Positions 1 through 11,700 of a stretch of DNA of 57,038 nucleotides are shown piece after piece. Numbering within the stretch: the stretch's first letter is position 1; the number at the start of each line of letters is the position of its first letter. The DNA lies in assembly GCF_000969415.1 (NCBI RefSeq), contig NZ_JZEX01000058.1:1-57038 (forward strand), written 5' to 3'. The notes under the pieces were generated by a model, which was not told the DNA's origin, made no database searches, and saw nothing but the letters and a program-made list of their open reading frames with translations. A program made the position numbers and the translations under genes. Source of the stretch: Devosia geojensis. GTDB taxonomy: Bacteria; Pseudomonadota; Alphaproteobacteria; Rhizobiales; Devosiaceae.

Positions 1-5
1 TCAAT

Positions 6-27
6 CCCTCCCCTCAAGGGGGGAGGG
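6..27. repeat. GC-rich hairpin at window edge
   Basis: CCCTCCCC at 6-13 pairs perfectly with GGGGAGGG at 20-27 around a 6-nt loop. No T-run follows on either strand, so it is not a convincing intrinsic terminator. C/G-only palindromes like this often occur between genes in alphaproteobacteria. The rest of 1-281 holds no gene that I can support; the part from about 160 to 260 is AT-rich compared with its surroundings. Confidence 0.4.
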
Positions 28-172
28 AGGCGAAAGAACTGCCGATTCCGCCAAAAGCCCGGCCACGCAGCCGGCATGTCCGCAAAACTGTCCCCGACGG
101 GGCCGAGTCCGCTACAATGCTCGACAGGAAGCCGATTTGCCGCCCGAAATGGCGGACCCTCAAAAATTCACT

Positions 173-201
173 TTATTAATCAAAATGTTAGCTGTATTCA
201 A
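173..201 (-). promoter_or_regulatory. candidate leftward sigma-70 promoter
   Basis: Read on the minus strand, TTGAAT (201-196) lies 17 nt from TAATAA (178-173) inside an AT-rich patch. It would drive a gene beyond the left edge of the window. Both hexamers are only partial matches to consensus, so this is a weak call that rests on the spacing and local AT content. Confidence 0.2.
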
Positions 202-281
202 GGCTTGATTTCGCGTAAAATCCGGCCGAATTCAACCCACATTCGATTGAAATGTCGTCGAACTGTCGCGCTTCGGTTTAA

Positions 282-809
282 TCAGGTCGATGCGAGCAGG
301 ATGGGTCCCAGCACCACCAGCGCCGCTGCGGCCACGAAACGCAGCGCCCCCATACCGCGCAGGTTCGCATTGCGCAGCACCGTCGAGAACACGAAGAACA
401 GGACCAGCGCGATGGCGAGCCGGTTGAGGCTCGCGAGCGAAAGCTCCGCGCCCTGGGTAAACCGCATATAGCCCCAGGTGCCGGCAAAGATGCCGAAGGC
501 GGCCGCGATCAGTACGGTCACGGCCTTGGCGAACACCAGGAGCGCCATGTCGAGCGCCGCGCTCCAGGCGGCGAGCGCCAGTCCGCTGGCCGTGAGGAAG
601 GTCGCGCCGACCACGACCAGCCAGCGCATGTCGACGATGACGGGAATCGCCGCCGGCGGATCGTACGCCCGCAGGTTTCCTACGACCGGCAGGCTTCCGC
701 CATACTCGCGCAGCGCCGCCGAGACGAAGAACAGCGCCAGGGCGCCGGCCGCGAACAGCAGGAACGCCACCACCATCACCTTGACGAGATCGATGGTGTC
801 CTGGCTCAT
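282..809 (-). CDS. small four-helix membrane protein, unknown function
   Basis: This 175-residue protein is mostly hydrophobic. I see about four membrane segments: residues ~8-30, ~62-85, ~88-112 and ~126-172 (the last may be two helices). There is no signal peptide cleavage site, no catalytic motif and no recognisable domain. It starts at ATG with MSQDTIDLV and stands alone, with tRNA-Lys 31 nt upstream on the same strand. The ORF is real by its amino-acid composition and strong third-position GC, but I do not recognise the family. It is probably an inner-membrane protein. Confidence 0.7.
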   Translation of the reverse strand: MSQDTIDLVKVMVVAFLLFAAGALALFFVSAALREYGGSLPVVGNLRAYDPPAAIPVIVDMRWLVVVGATFLTASGLALAAWSAALDMALLVFAKAVTVLIAAAFGIFAGTWGYMRFTQGAELSLASLNRLAIALVLFFVFSTVLRNANLRGMGALRFVAAAALVVLGPILLAST

Positions 810-840
810 CGCGGCTACCGGGGCAGGGGAGGGACTGAAG

Positions 841-915
841 TGGTACGCCGGGTGGGGGTCGAACCCACGACCATTCGATTAAAAGTCGAATGCTCTACCA
901 CTGAGCTACCGGCGC
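841..915 (-). tRNA. tRNA-Lys (anticodon TTT)
   Basis: The minus strand folds as a full cloverleaf. The 7-bp acceptor is GCGCCGG with CCGGCGT (one G-T pair at the end), the D-arm contains AGCTCAGTGGTAGAGC, the anticodon stem TTCGA/TCGAA encloses loop CTTTTAA, and the T-arm has GTGGG-TTCGACC-CCCAC. The discriminator is A and the CCA end is encoded at 843-841. Anticodon TTT reads lysine codons. Confidence 0.97.
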
Positions 916-991
916 CAAGGGCGGCGTGGGCCGCATTCGGATCGCGGCGGAACATAGCCAACGCGACACCCCTGTCAACCGCATTCCGCAC

Positions 992-1762
992 CTAGGGCAC
1001 AAGCGGGGTGCCCGTATAGGGCATGGGCTGGCAGGAAACGGAGGCGCGCTCCAGCCGGCCGCAGAGCGTCGTCGCCTCGGCAAGGTCAGCCGCCGGACCA
1101 AGAACGATGCGCTTGCCGCCGCCCATTTCGTCGGCGACGAGCGGCGCCAGTCCCAGGATCGTCGGCCCAAGCGTGCGCGCGAGATCGTCCCAGGTCGCAC
1201 CGACCTGCGCGGGGGTGATGCTCGGCCCTACGGCTATGCCGAAGCGGCCTTCCCCGTTTGGAGTGAAAGCAGCCGTCTCGACGGGAGCGGGCATGGGCTG
1301 GTCGTCAGCCGTCGACGCGAAGAGCGGCGTTCGGACGACCCGCATCGCGCCGCCCTCGGCATCGATCAGTTCATCCGCCGGCGTTCCGATCGAGGCCGTC
1401 GTGGTGCGGTCTACCGCCGGGCCGGCGGAGAGGGCCTCGAGCAGATGCGGCAGGCTCGCTTCCAGCGCTCCAATGCGCCGCGTCGCCGCCGTGCCGGCCC
1501 GTTCGCTGAGCGAGAAACGCGCAACCAGCTCGCCATTCTCGCGGCGCAGCTCGGCTGTTTCCTGTCGCAGGCTGGCAAGATCCGCGCGCAACTCCTCCAC
1601 CGACACGCCACCGAAGCGGGTCGCGTGCAGGCCCGAGAGGGCCGTCGCCGGCACCAGCGCCGAAATGTTGGCCGCGATCACGGCAAGCCCCATCGAGGCC
1701 AGGGCCACTACGCCCCAGCGCGTCACGTCAGACGCTCGAAACTGTTCCGCTGTCCTGGCCAC
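992..1762 (-). CDS. membrane-anchored coiled-coil protein, possible SPOR-like end
   Basis: The protein has 256 residues and starts at GTG (1762-1760). Residues ~14-38 form one membrane helix. They are followed by a helical Glu/Arg-rich stretch (~52-85, ELRADLASLRQETAELRREN) that should form a coiled coil. A low-complexity linker leads to a C-terminal globular part (~165-256), whose pattern of a helix, a Leu-Cys pair and a final strand with VSCQP resembles a degenerate SPOR (peptidoglycan-binding) fold. That assignment is only an inference. The bitopic layout suggests an envelope or division-related role. It is divergent from glmU across a 144-nt gap. Confidence 0.6.
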   Translation of the reverse strand: MARTAEQFRASDVTRWGVVALASMGLAVIAANISALVPATALSGLHATRFGGVSVEELRADLASLRQETAELRRENGELVARFSLSERAGTAATRRIGALEASLPHLLEALSAGPAVDRTTTASIGTPADELIDAEGGAMRVVRTPLFASTADDQPMPAPVETAAFTPNGEGRFGIAVGPSITPAQVGATWDDLARTLGPTILGLAPLVADEMGGGKRIVLGPAADLAEATTLCGRLERASVSCQPMPYTGTPLVP

Positions 1763-1906
1763 CCCCGCCCCCCCGAAAGCACCCGCCGAATCGGCTCGCC
1801 TCAGTTTACACTGACTTGCCGGGCGTTATCGCTTCGCCAACGCTTGCGTGCCATAAAGCGGTGAAAATACACCGCGATGAACTAAGTCCATTTCGGAGCG
1901 CTCTTC

Positions 1907-3265
1907 ATGACGGAACTGGTGTCGATCATCCTGGCGGCGGGCGAGGGCACGCGCATGCGCTCGCGCCTGCCGAAGGTGCTGCACCAGGTCGGCGGATTGC
2001 CGATCGTCGCGCATGTGGCGCGGGCGGCGCGGGCCGGCGGCTCGCAGGAGGTGGCGGTAGTCACCGGCCCCGGGCACGAGGCCGTGCGTGAGACGCTTGC
2101 CGCGATCGACCCGGGCATCCGTTTCTTCGAGCAGGTCGAGCGCAAGGGAACCGGCCATGCCGCCTCTATAGCGCGGGACCTCTGGAGCACTGCACAGGGT
2201 TACATCGCCGTGGTCTATGGCGATCATCCGCTGCTGCGCGCCGAGAATTTCACGGTGGTGACCGATCGGCTCGATGCCGGCATGGACGCGGCGATTCTCG
2301 GTTTTCAGCCGGCGGACCCGACAGGCTACGGCCGCTTCATCACGGATGGGGAGCGCCTGCTCGCCATCCGCGAACACAAGGACGCGAGCGAAGAAGAGCG
2401 CAAGATCGGCCTCTGCAACGCCTGCATCCTGGCCTTCCGCGCCGAGGTGTTCCGCGAGCTCATTGGCAAACTGGGCAACAATAATGCGCAGGGCGAGTAT
2501 TATGCCACCGACCTCGTCGAACTGGCGAATGCCGCCGGCTACAAGGTCGGCTATGGCATCGCGCCCGAAGCAGATGTGATGGGTGTCAACGACCGGGCGC
2601 AGCTCGCCCGGGCCGAGATGCTGTTCCAGCAGCGGCGGAGGGCCGAGATGATGCGGGCGGGAGTGACCCTCATCGATCCGGCCACAGTCTACTTCTCCCA
2701 CGATACGCAGATCGCCGAGGACGTCCTCATCGAGCCGAGCGTCTGGTTCGGGCCGAATGTGACCGTGGCGAGCGGCGCGGTGATCCATGCCTTCTCCCAC
2801 ATCGAGGGCGCGAGCATCGGCCCCGGTGTCTCGGTCGGCCCCTTCGCGCGGTTGCGGCCGGGGGCGACGCTCGAGGAGAAGGCAAAGATCGGCAACTTCG
2901 TCGAGATCAAGAAGGCCAGGGTCGGCAAAGGGACCAAGATCAGCCACCTCAGTTATGTCGGTGATGCGACGGTCGGCGCCGAGGTCAACATCGGGGCCGG
3001 GGTGATCACCGTCAACTATGACGGGTTCAACAAGCACGACACGATCATCGGAGACGGCGCGTTCATCGGATCGAACGCCTCGCTCGTCGCGCCGGTGTCC
3101 GTGGGTGCGGGCGCGTTGGTCGCAAGCGGCAGCGTCATCACGGAAGATGTGGAGGCGGACGCCCTGGCGCTCGGGCGCAGCCGCCAGACAAACAAGCCGG
3201 GGCGTGCCAGGGACGTCTTCGCACGGGCAGCGGCGGCCAAGAAGGCCAAGTCGGAAGGGAAATAG
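1907..3265 (+). CDS. glmU: bifunctional GlmU: GlcN-1-P acetyltransferase / GlcNAc-1-P uridyltransferase
   Basis: GlmU makes UDP-GlcNAc from glucosamine-1-phosphate, acetyl-CoA and UTP in the cytoplasm; the product feeds peptidoglycan, LPS and lipid A. The 452 residues match the usual length. The N-terminal nucleotidyltransferase shows LAAGEGTRM (9-17) and the KVLH lysine (~24), then YGDHPLL. From about residue 250 there is a left-handed beta-helix of hexapeptide repeats with the acetyltransferase segment GNFVEIKKA and INYDG-type loop (VNYDGFNKH). An SD-like GGAG lies 8 nt before the ATG. glmS follows after 3 nt, so the two consecutive pathway steps are co-transcribed. Confidence 0.98.
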   Translation: MTELVSIILAAGEGTRMRSRLPKVLHQVGGLPIVAHVARAARAGGSQEVAVVTGPGHEAVRETLAAIDPGIRFFEQVERKGTGHAASIARDLWSTAQGYIAVVYGDHPLLRAENFTVVTDRLDAGMDAAILGFQPADPTGYGRFITDGERLLAIREHKDASEEERKIGLCNACILAFRAEVFRELIGKLGNNNAQGEYYATDLVELANAAGYKVGYGIAPEADVMGVNDRAQLARAEMLFQQRRRAEMMRAGVTLIDPATVYFSHDTQIAEDVLIEPSVWFGPNVTVASGAVIHAFSHIEGASIGPGVSVGPFARLRPGATLEEKAKIGNFVEIKKARVGKGTKISHLSYVGDATVGAEVNIGAGVITVNYDGFNKHDTIIGDGAFIGSNASLVAPVSVGAGALVASGSVITEDVEADALALGRSRQTNKPGRARDVFARAAAAKKAKSEGK

Positions 3266-3268
3266 CCC

Positions 3269-5087
<1,819 letters not shown>

Positions 5088-5095
<8 letters not shown>

Positions 5096-5480
5096 GCCGT
5101 TCTTCAAGCGCGAGCCGGAGCTCAACGTCTTCGGCGAACCGCTGGAGCCATGCTCGCTGCTGCCGCTGACGGGGTTCTTCCGTTCCGGCTATTGCTCGGC
5201 CGGCCCCGAGGATGTTGGCCGGCACCTCATCTGCGCCGAGATGTCAGAGGCTTTCCTCGCCTTCTCCAAGACCGTCGGCAACGACCTTTCGACGCCACAC
5301 CCGGAATTCTCCTTTCCAGGCCTCAAGGCCGGCGACCGCTGGTGCATGGTTGCCGACCGCTGGGTCGAGGCGCTGGCGGCCGGCATGGCACCACGGGTGT
5401 TCCTGCGCGCAACGCACCGGGGCGCGCTGCGGCATGTGGAGCTCGAGACGCTGAAGAAATTCGCGGCGGATGTGGAGTAG
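5088..5480 (+). CDS. DUF2237 family protein
   Basis: This 130-residue protein matches the DUF2237 family by its opening NVFGEPLEPCS-PLTGFFRSGYC and the downstream segments VGRHLICAEMSEAFLAFSK and GDRWCMVA. The two conserved cysteines (~22 and ~35) hint at metal binding or redox chemistry, but no function is established. The start is TTG at 5088, inside the last codons of glmS (8-nt overlap). The next in-frame ATG would cut off the conserved N-terminus, so the TTG start is preferred. It is translated right behind glmS and is likely coupled to it. Confidence 0.85.
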
Positions 5481-5481
5481 G

Positions 5482-5904
5482 TCAAATCTTTGCTATCGGC
5501 ACGCCGAATCGGTGGGCAGCCCTCTCGAAAACTTTGTCGAAGGTAGCCAAAGTGCATCCGGCCTCGGCAGCGATTGCCAAGTGGAGTGCGTCGGATGCAC
5601 GTAGTCCCGTATCGGCGATGCTGGCCATCTGCGCAGCCGACTCGAAGTGTTCCGGATGGAGGGGCAGCATTTCGAGCGTTCTGTGCCTGAAAGCTGCGAA
5701 CGCCGTGGCGGTTCTATCCCTCTCCTCCGACAGGAGCTTGCCGGTGCGGACCTTGCGAGAAAGCCCTGAAGCGAACTCGGTCAGGTTCCATGGGCTGATA
5801 GCTAAGACTTCGTGCGAGTTCGCCGCCAGCCACGTCAGTGCACGGTCGCTTTCCGGTTCGATAGTGTGGGCTGCAATCAGGACGGACGTATCAAGATAGA
5901 TCAT
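5482..5904 (-). CDS. vapC: PIN-domain ribonuclease toxin (VapC type)
   Basis: The 140-residue protein fits the VapC PIN family. The acidic catalytic residues are visible: Asp5 in MIYLDTSVL, Glu in NLTEF (~43), Asp in ASDALHLA (~104) and Asp in ATFDKVF (~121). The family uses Mg2+ to cut RNA, usually tRNA or rRNA loops. Its ATG overlaps the vapB stop by 1 nt (TGATG), the normal antitoxin-toxin coupling. It converges with the DUF2237 gene, with only 1 nt between the stops. The substrate RNA cannot be told from the sequence. Confidence 0.93.
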   Translation of the reverse strand: MIYLDTSVLIAAHTIEPESDRALTWLAANSHEVLAISPWNLTEFASGLSRKVRTGKLLSEERDRTATAFAAFRHRTLEMLPLHPEHFESAAQMASIADTGLRASDALHLAIAAEAGCTLATFDKVFERAAHRFGVPIAKI

Positions 5905-6149
5905 CAGTAGCGGTCTTCGTCGCGCATCTGGCGCACGAACTCGCCGGCACCTTTGCCTCGGCCCGAGAGGGATTCGAGATGCCGTCGCAAAGCTTCGACA
6001 TTTACTGGTCTCTTACCCGGAGCCTCTGGCGGCACCAAGCGTGCCACGACCCTACCGCGGCGTGTTATCTCCACCGTTTCGCCCTGGCTAGCATTCGTTA
6101 CCAACTCACTCAGCCTTGCCTTGGCATCCGCTAGGTTTACATGCTTCAT
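5904..6149 (-). CDS. vapB: Phd/YefM-family antitoxin (VapB)
   Basis: The 81-residue antitoxin has the Phd/YefM N-terminal DNA-binding fold, with the signature MKHVNLADAKARLSELV and then GETVEITRRGRVVARLVP. Its charged C-terminus (from ~50) should wrap and inhibit VapC. A perfect AGGAGG ribosome site lies 7 nt before the ATG, stronger than most sites in this window; this fits the need to make antitoxin in excess. It is first in the operon and probably represses its own promoter at the palindromes just upstream. Confidence 0.92.
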   Translation of the reverse strand: MKHVNLADAKARLSELVTNASQGETVEITRRGRVVARLVPPEAPGKRPVNVEALRRHLESLSGRGKGAGEFVRQMRDEDRY

Positions 6150-6159
6150 CGTGGCCTCC

Positions 6160-6204
6160 TGACCAACTAACTAGTCATATAACAAGCGCCGCTTGTATTT
6201 CCAA
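6160..6204 (-). promoter_or_regulatory. vapBC promoter with palindromic operators
   Basis: On the minus strand, -35 TTGGAA (6204-6199) and -10 TATATG (6181-6176) are 17 nt apart. The spacer is almost exactly filled by a palindrome, ACAAGCG-G-CGCTTGT on that strand (6182-6196). A second imperfect inverted repeat, TGACTA/TGGTCA (6160-6177), covers the -10 edge and the start region. This arrangement suits autorepression by the VapB-VapC complex. The promoter hexamers are partial matches, so the call rests on spacing plus palindromes. Confidence 0.4.
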
Positions 6205-6207
6205 GCG

Positions 6208-8316
6208 TCACCCCGCCCGGATCAGCGGGATGGCGAGGTCCTTCCTGAAGAGATAGAGCAGGGTCCGCACTGCTTCGCCGTCGGGCCCGGTGAGGCCCGG
6301 ATTGCGCTGGAGGGTGGCGATGGCGTCGTCGTGGGCCCATTCGAGAAGGTGCCGGTGGACGTCCGGCACGGCGAGGCGGTAGCCGGGCATGCCGGACTGG
6401 CGAGTGCCGAGCAGGTCGCCTTGGCCGCGCAGCTCCAGGTCGCGCTCGGCGATGACGAAGCCGTCTTCGGTCGATTTGATGGTATCGAGCCGGGCCTTGG
6501 CGGTTTCGCTCAACGGTTCCTTGTAGAGCAGCAGGCAGGCGGAGCGGTTGAAGCCGCGCCCGACGCGGCCGCGCAGCTGGTGGAGCTGGGCGAGGCCGAA
6601 GCGCTCGGCATGCTCGACGATCATGATGGAGGCGTTGGGCACATCGACGCCGACCTCGATGACGGTGGTGGCGACGAGGAGCTTGAGCTCATTGGCCTGG
6701 AAGCGGGACATCACGTCCTGCTTGGCGGCCGCGCTCATGCGGCCGTGGACGAGCGCGACCTGATCGCCAAAGACTTTCTTCAATTCGGCGAAGCGGTCCT
6801 CGGCGGAGACGACCTCCAGGTTTTCGCTCTCCTCGACCAGCGGGCAGACCCAGAAAGCCTGCGCCCCTTCATCGAGCCGGGCCTGGAGGCGGGAAACGAT
6901 CCGGTCGTAGTCGGCAATCGACATGACGGCGGTGTCGATCGGCTGGCGGCCGCGCGGCTTGTCCTTGAGGACGGAGACGGCCATGTCGCCGAAGTGGGTG
7001 AGCACGAGCGTGCGCGGAATGGGGGTCGCGGTCATGACCAGGAGGTCAGCATCGCGGCCCTTCTCGGAAAGCGCGAGGCGCTGGTGCACGCCGAAGCGGT
7101 GCTGCTCGTCGACGACGGTGAGGCCGAGGTTGTGGAAGACGACATCGGACTGGAAGAGGGCGTGGGTGCCGACGGCGATGGCGGTGCTGCCGTCGGCGAG
7201 ACCGGCGAGGGCCGCGCGGCGCTCGGCGGCGGGCATTTTGCCGGTGAGGAGCACGATGCCGAGGCCGGCGGCGTCGCAGATGGGCTTCAGGGTGCGGAAA
7301 TGCTGGGCGGCGAGGAGTTCGGTTGGTGCCATCAGGCTCGATTGTGCGCCGCCCTCGGCGACGGCAGCCATCGCCATCAGGGCGACGACGGTCTTGCCCG
7401 AACCGACATCGCCCTGCAGCAGGCGGGACATGCGTTCCGGGGCGGCGAGGTCCGCCTTGATCTCCTCGACCGCCTGGCGTTGGCCGTCGGTCAGGGAAAA
7501 GGGGAGGTTCGCTTCGACCTTGGCCGTCAGCTCGCCGGTGAAGCTGCGGGCGACGCCGCGGGCGGCGGTGAGGGTCGAGCGCACCAGCAGCAGCGCCAAC
7601 TGGCCGGCAAGGTACTCGTCATAGGCGAGCCGCATGCGGTTGGGGCCCCAGAGCTCGACGTCGGCGGGGGTCTCGGGCAGGTGGACGGCATGCATGGCGG
7701 CGTAGAAGTCCGGCCAGTGGAACCGTGTCTTGGTCGCGGGGGGGATCCATTCGGGCAGCTCGGGCACCGTCGGAACGATCTGACGGACGAGCTTGGTTAG
7801 CGCCTTCGAATGCAGGCCATGGGTGAGGGGATATGTCGGCTCGACGAGAGGCAGGGTGGCGAACTCGCTGGGCTCCACCACATAGTCGGGGTGGGTGATC
7901 TGCTTTTCGCCGTTGAAGAAGCCGATCTGGCCGGAGACGTACCGCTCCTCGCCGACGGGCAGGGTCTTCTCGACCCAGCCGCCCTGCGCGCGGAAGTAGA
8001 CGAGCTGGATGTCGCCGGTCTCGTCATGGGCGAAGACGCGGTGGGGTACGCCGGCACGGCCGCGGGGCGGTGCCTGATGCCGATCGATATGCAGCTTCAG
8101 CGTCACCACCTGGCCGAGATAGGCCTCGGCGATACCGACCATGCGGCGGCGGTCGACGGCGCCCGAGGGCATGTGCATCAGGACATCGAGCGCGATAGCG
8201 TCTTGGCCCTCGGGCGCTCCGAAGAAGCGGGCGAGGAGTGCGGCAAGCTGCGGTCCCACGCCCTTGATGGAGCGGAGGGAACGGAACAGCGGGTCGAGGG
8301 TCGCAGGGCGGGGCAC
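6208..8316 (-). CDS. recG: ATP-dependent DNA helicase RecG
   Basis: RecG is a branch-migrating helicase that reverses stalled forks and processes Holliday junctions. The 702 residues match the family. In order: an N-terminal wedge/OB domain (~1-160), then helicase motifs GDVGSGKT (Walker A, ~303), VDEQHRFG (DExH box), TATPIPRT, and RIGR-type motif VI in LHQLRGRVGRG near residue 590. The C-terminal part carries RDLELRGQGDLLGTRQSG, typical of RecG and Mfd. It is divergent from sdhE-mfd, a neighbourhood often conserved in Rhizobiales. Confidence 0.98.
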   Translation of the reverse strand: MPRPATLDPLFRSLRSIKGVGPQLAALLARFFGAPEGQDAIALDVLMHMPSGAVDRRRMVGIAEAYLGQVVTLKLHIDRHQAPPRGRAGVPHRVFAHDETGDIQLVYFRAQGGWVEKTLPVGEERYVSGQIGFFNGEKQITHPDYVVEPSEFATLPLVEPTYPLTHGLHSKALTKLVRQIVPTVPELPEWIPPATKTRFHWPDFYAAMHAVHLPETPADVELWGPNRMRLAYDEYLAGQLALLLVRSTLTAARGVARSFTGELTAKVEANLPFSLTDGQRQAVEEIKADLAAPERMSRLLQGDVGSGKTVVALMAMAAVAEGGAQSSLMAPTELLAAQHFRTLKPICDAAGLGIVLLTGKMPAAERRAALAGLADGSTAIAVGTHALFQSDVVFHNLGLTVVDEQHRFGVHQRLALSEKGRDADLLVMTATPIPRTLVLTHFGDMAVSVLKDKPRGRQPIDTAVMSIADYDRIVSRLQARLDEGAQAFWVCPLVEESENLEVVSAEDRFAELKKVFGDQVALVHGRMSAAAKQDVMSRFQANELKLLVATTVIEVGVDVPNASIMIVEHAERFGLAQLHQLRGRVGRGFNRSACLLLYKEPLSETAKARLDTIKSTEDGFVIAERDLELRGQGDLLGTRQSGMPGYRLAVPDVHRHLLEWAHDDAIATLQRNPGLTGPDGEAVRTLLYLFRKDLAIPLIRAG

Positions 8317-8488
8317 GATTCGGCAAACCTCCTCTCGAGCGAACCTAAGACATCATTTTCGAAAAGCGACCACATTTCGCATCGGGATCGCCACAGGCGA
8401 ACCTGCGGAACCAAATGGCAACAAGGGCGCTGACAAGCCGGAGCAATGCGCGTAAAGAGAGCGTCGATATCGAAAGGCTCCCCCGATC

Positions 8489-8779
8489 ATGGCAGTTCCA
8501 GAAACGGCCGGTGAACACATTGCCATGCGCCGCAAGCGCTTGCGCTATCGCGCCTGGCACCGCGGCACACGCGAGATGGACCTGGTTCTCGGGCCCTTCG
8601 CCGACGCGCATGTGGACGCTTTCGACGCGGCGAAACTCGACCGGCTCGAAGCGCTGATGGAGGAGCCGGACACGGATCTCCTCAAATGGGTGCTGGGTCA
8701 GGAGCCCGTGCCGGCCCACGTCGATGGCGAATTCCTGGCGTTGGTGGTTGCCGATCACAAGAGGCGGGCGGGGGTATGA
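8489..8779 (+). CDS. sdhE: succinate dehydrogenase assembly factor SdhE
   Basis: SdhE promotes covalent attachment of FAD to SdhA. The 96-residue protein carries the family fingerprint: RRKRLRYRAWHRGTREMD, including the RGxxE motif (RGTRE) that contacts the flavoprotein. The C-terminal helical region includes DLLKWVLGQE. The next gene starts inside its stop (ATGA), so mfd is translationally coupled to it. The candidate ATG at 8489 sits some 36 residues before the conserved core; an internal ATG at 8525 would also retain the RGTRE motif. Confidence 0.93.
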   Translation: MAVPETAGEHIAMRRKRLRYRAWHRGTREMDLVLGPFADAHVDAFDAAKLDRLEALMEEPDTDLLKWVLGQEPVPAHVDGEFLALVVADHKRRAGV

Positions 8780-11700
8780 ACGAACACGTTGTCAAAACGC
8801 CGGATCGCACGATCTCCAACGTGCCGGACGGCATGCAGCCGATGGTGCTGGCACGTCTCATCGAGGAGCGGATTAAGGCCGCGCCTGACGATGCGGCAAG
8901 CCTCGTCTTCGTCGCGCGGGATGGGCGGCGCATGCAGCGGCTCGCCGAGGTGCTGACGCAGATGCTGCCGGGGCACACGATCCTCACGCTGCCGGCGTGG
9001 GACTGCCTTCCCTACGATCGCGTCTCACCCAACAACGTTACGATCGCGGCGCGGATGAGCACGCTCGCGGCCCTGACCAACGCCTCGACCAAGGGCGCGG
9101 TGGTGCTGACGGCGGTCAACGCGCTGATCCAGCGCCTGCCGCCGCGGGACGTCGTTGCGGGCATGAGCTTTTCGGCAGCGGCGGGACGCGTGGTCGAGAG
9201 CGACAAGCTCGTCGCCTGGGCCGCCAACAACGGGTACCTGCGCGTGCCGACAGTACGCGAAGCCGGCGAATACGCGGTGCGCGGCGGGCTCGTCGATCTC
9301 TTTCCGGCCAGCGCCGACGCGCCGCTGCGCTTCGACTTCTTCGGCTCGCAGCTCGAGACCATCCGCACCTTCGACCCCGACAGCCAGCGCACCACCGGCA
9401 ATCTCAGGCGCATCGACCTGGCGCCGATGAGCGAGGTGCTGCTCAACGAGGAGACCATCCGGCGTTTCCGGCAGAACTATACGCGCACCTTCGGCGGCAA
9501 CACCGCCGATGATCCACTCTATGGCGCCGTCAGTGCCGGCTCACGGTATTCGGGCACGGAGCACTGGCTGCCATTCTTCTACGAGAGGATGGATCGGCTC
9601 GCCGACTATGTGGGCGATGCGCCCTTCGTCTATGACGACCAGGCGGCGGAGGCCTATGGCGAGCGGCGCCAGCAGATCGTCGACTACTATGAAGCGCGCG
9701 AACAGGTGCGCCAGCAACCGCCCGTAGCCGGGGGCGGAGCACCCTACAAACCCATCGAGCCGGGCCTGCTCTATGCGGTGAGCGAGCATCCCTATGCGCT
9801 CGCCGGGGCGGGCACCATCCAGCTCTCGCCATTCATGGCGCCGGGTGCAAGGGAGCAGGACGACGCCGGCGGACGCATCGCGCCGAGCTTTGCCGCCGAG
9901 CGGCAGGCGACGGACGTCAACCTCTTCGCGGCGGTGGTCGAGCGGCTGATGGCCGAGCGCCGCCGTGGCCGGCGCGCCATCATCGCGTGCTGGAGCGAGG
10001 GCACGCGCGACCGCATGACACAGGTCCTCAAGGACCATGGATTGACCAATCCGCGTCTCGCCGAGAACTGGCGGGATGCCGAGACGACGAGCCCCAATAC
10101 CACGTCGCTCATCGTGCTGGGGCTCGAGACCGGGTTCGAGACCGACGACCTGCTGGTCCTTTCCGAGCAGGATATTCTGGGCGAACGCATTCTGCGGCCC
10201 CAGCGCAAGAAGAAGGCGAGCGATGCGCTTACCGAGGCGGCGAGCCTCGCGGCCGGCGACCTCGTCGTCCACGTCGACCACGGCATCGGCCGGTTCATCG
10301 GCCTCAAGGTCATCGAGGCTGGCGGAGCGCCACACGAATGCGTCGAGATCGAATACGCGGGAGACACCAAGCTCTACCTGCCGGTCGAGAACATCGAGCT
10401 TCTCTCACGCTACGGCTCTGAGGATACAGGCGCGCAGCTCGACAAGCTCGGCGGCGTCGCCTGGCAGGCCAAGAAAGGCCGCCTGAAGAAGCGCATCCGC
10501 GAGATGGCCGAGCAGCTCATCAAGATCGCGGCGGCGCGCCAGCTCACCCGGGCCGAGCCGATCGATATCCAGCCGGGCGCCTATGAAGAGTTCGCGGCGC
10601 GCTTCCCGTTCGAGGAGACCGAGGACCAGCTCACGGCCATCGAGGCGGTGTTCGACGACCTGACCGCCGGCAAGGTCATGGACAGGCTGGTGTGCGGCGA
10701 CGTCGGCTTCGGCAAGACGGAGGTCGCGTTGCGCGCGGCCTTCGCCATGTCGCTCTCGGGCCGGCAGGTGGCAGTCGTCGTGCCGACGACGCTGCTGGCG
10801 CGCCAGCACTTCAAGACATTCTCGGAGCGTTTCGCAGGTCTGCCGGTGCGCGTGCGCCATGCCTCGCGGCTGGTGCCGAGCAACGAGCTCAAGGCGACCA
10901 AGGATGGCCTGGCGAACGGGCAGGTCGATATCGTCGTCGGCACCCACGCGCTGCTTTCCAAGTCGGTCAAATTCCAGGATCTGGGCCTGCTCATCATCGA
11001 CGAGGAGCAGCATTTCGGCGTGGCGCACAAGGAGCGCCTCAAGGAGATGAAGGCCAACGTCCACGTGCTGACGCTGACGGCAACGCCGATCCCGCGCACG
11101 CTCCAGCTGGCGCTCACCGGCGTGCGGGACCTGTCGCTGCTGGCGACCCCTCCGGTCGATCGCCTAGCGATCCGCACCTTCATTTCGCCATTCGATCCGC
11201 TCTCCGTGCGCGAAGCGTTGCTGCGCGAGAAGTATCGCGGCGGGCAGGCCTTCTATGTCGTGCCGCGCATCAAGGACCAGCCGGATATCGCCGAGTTCCT
11301 GCGCAGCCAGGTGCCGGAGGTGTCGTTCGTCGTCGCCAACGGACAGATGGCGCCAAGTGAGCTCGACGACATCATGAACGCGTTCTACGACGGCAGGTTC
11401 GACGTGCTCGTGGCCACCACCATCGTCGAATCGGGGCTCGACATCCCCAATGCCAACACGCTGATCGTCCACCGCGCCGACAATTTCGGGCTGGCGCAGC
11501 TCTACCAGATCCGCGGACGCATCGGACGGGCCAAGCAGCGCGCCTATGCGCTCTTCACGGTGCCGCCCGACAGGAAGCTCACCGATACCGCCGAGCGACG
11601 GCTGGGTGTCCTGCAATCGCTCGAAAGTCTCGGGGCGGGCTTCCAACTCGCCAGCCACGACCTCGATATCCGCGGGGCCGGCAACCTGCTGGGCGAAGAA

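Noticed and set aside
8686..8775. An earlier in-frame ATG for mfd
   Set aside because: It would run 30 codons inside sdhE with non-conserved sequence; the ATGA overlap at 8776 is the better start.
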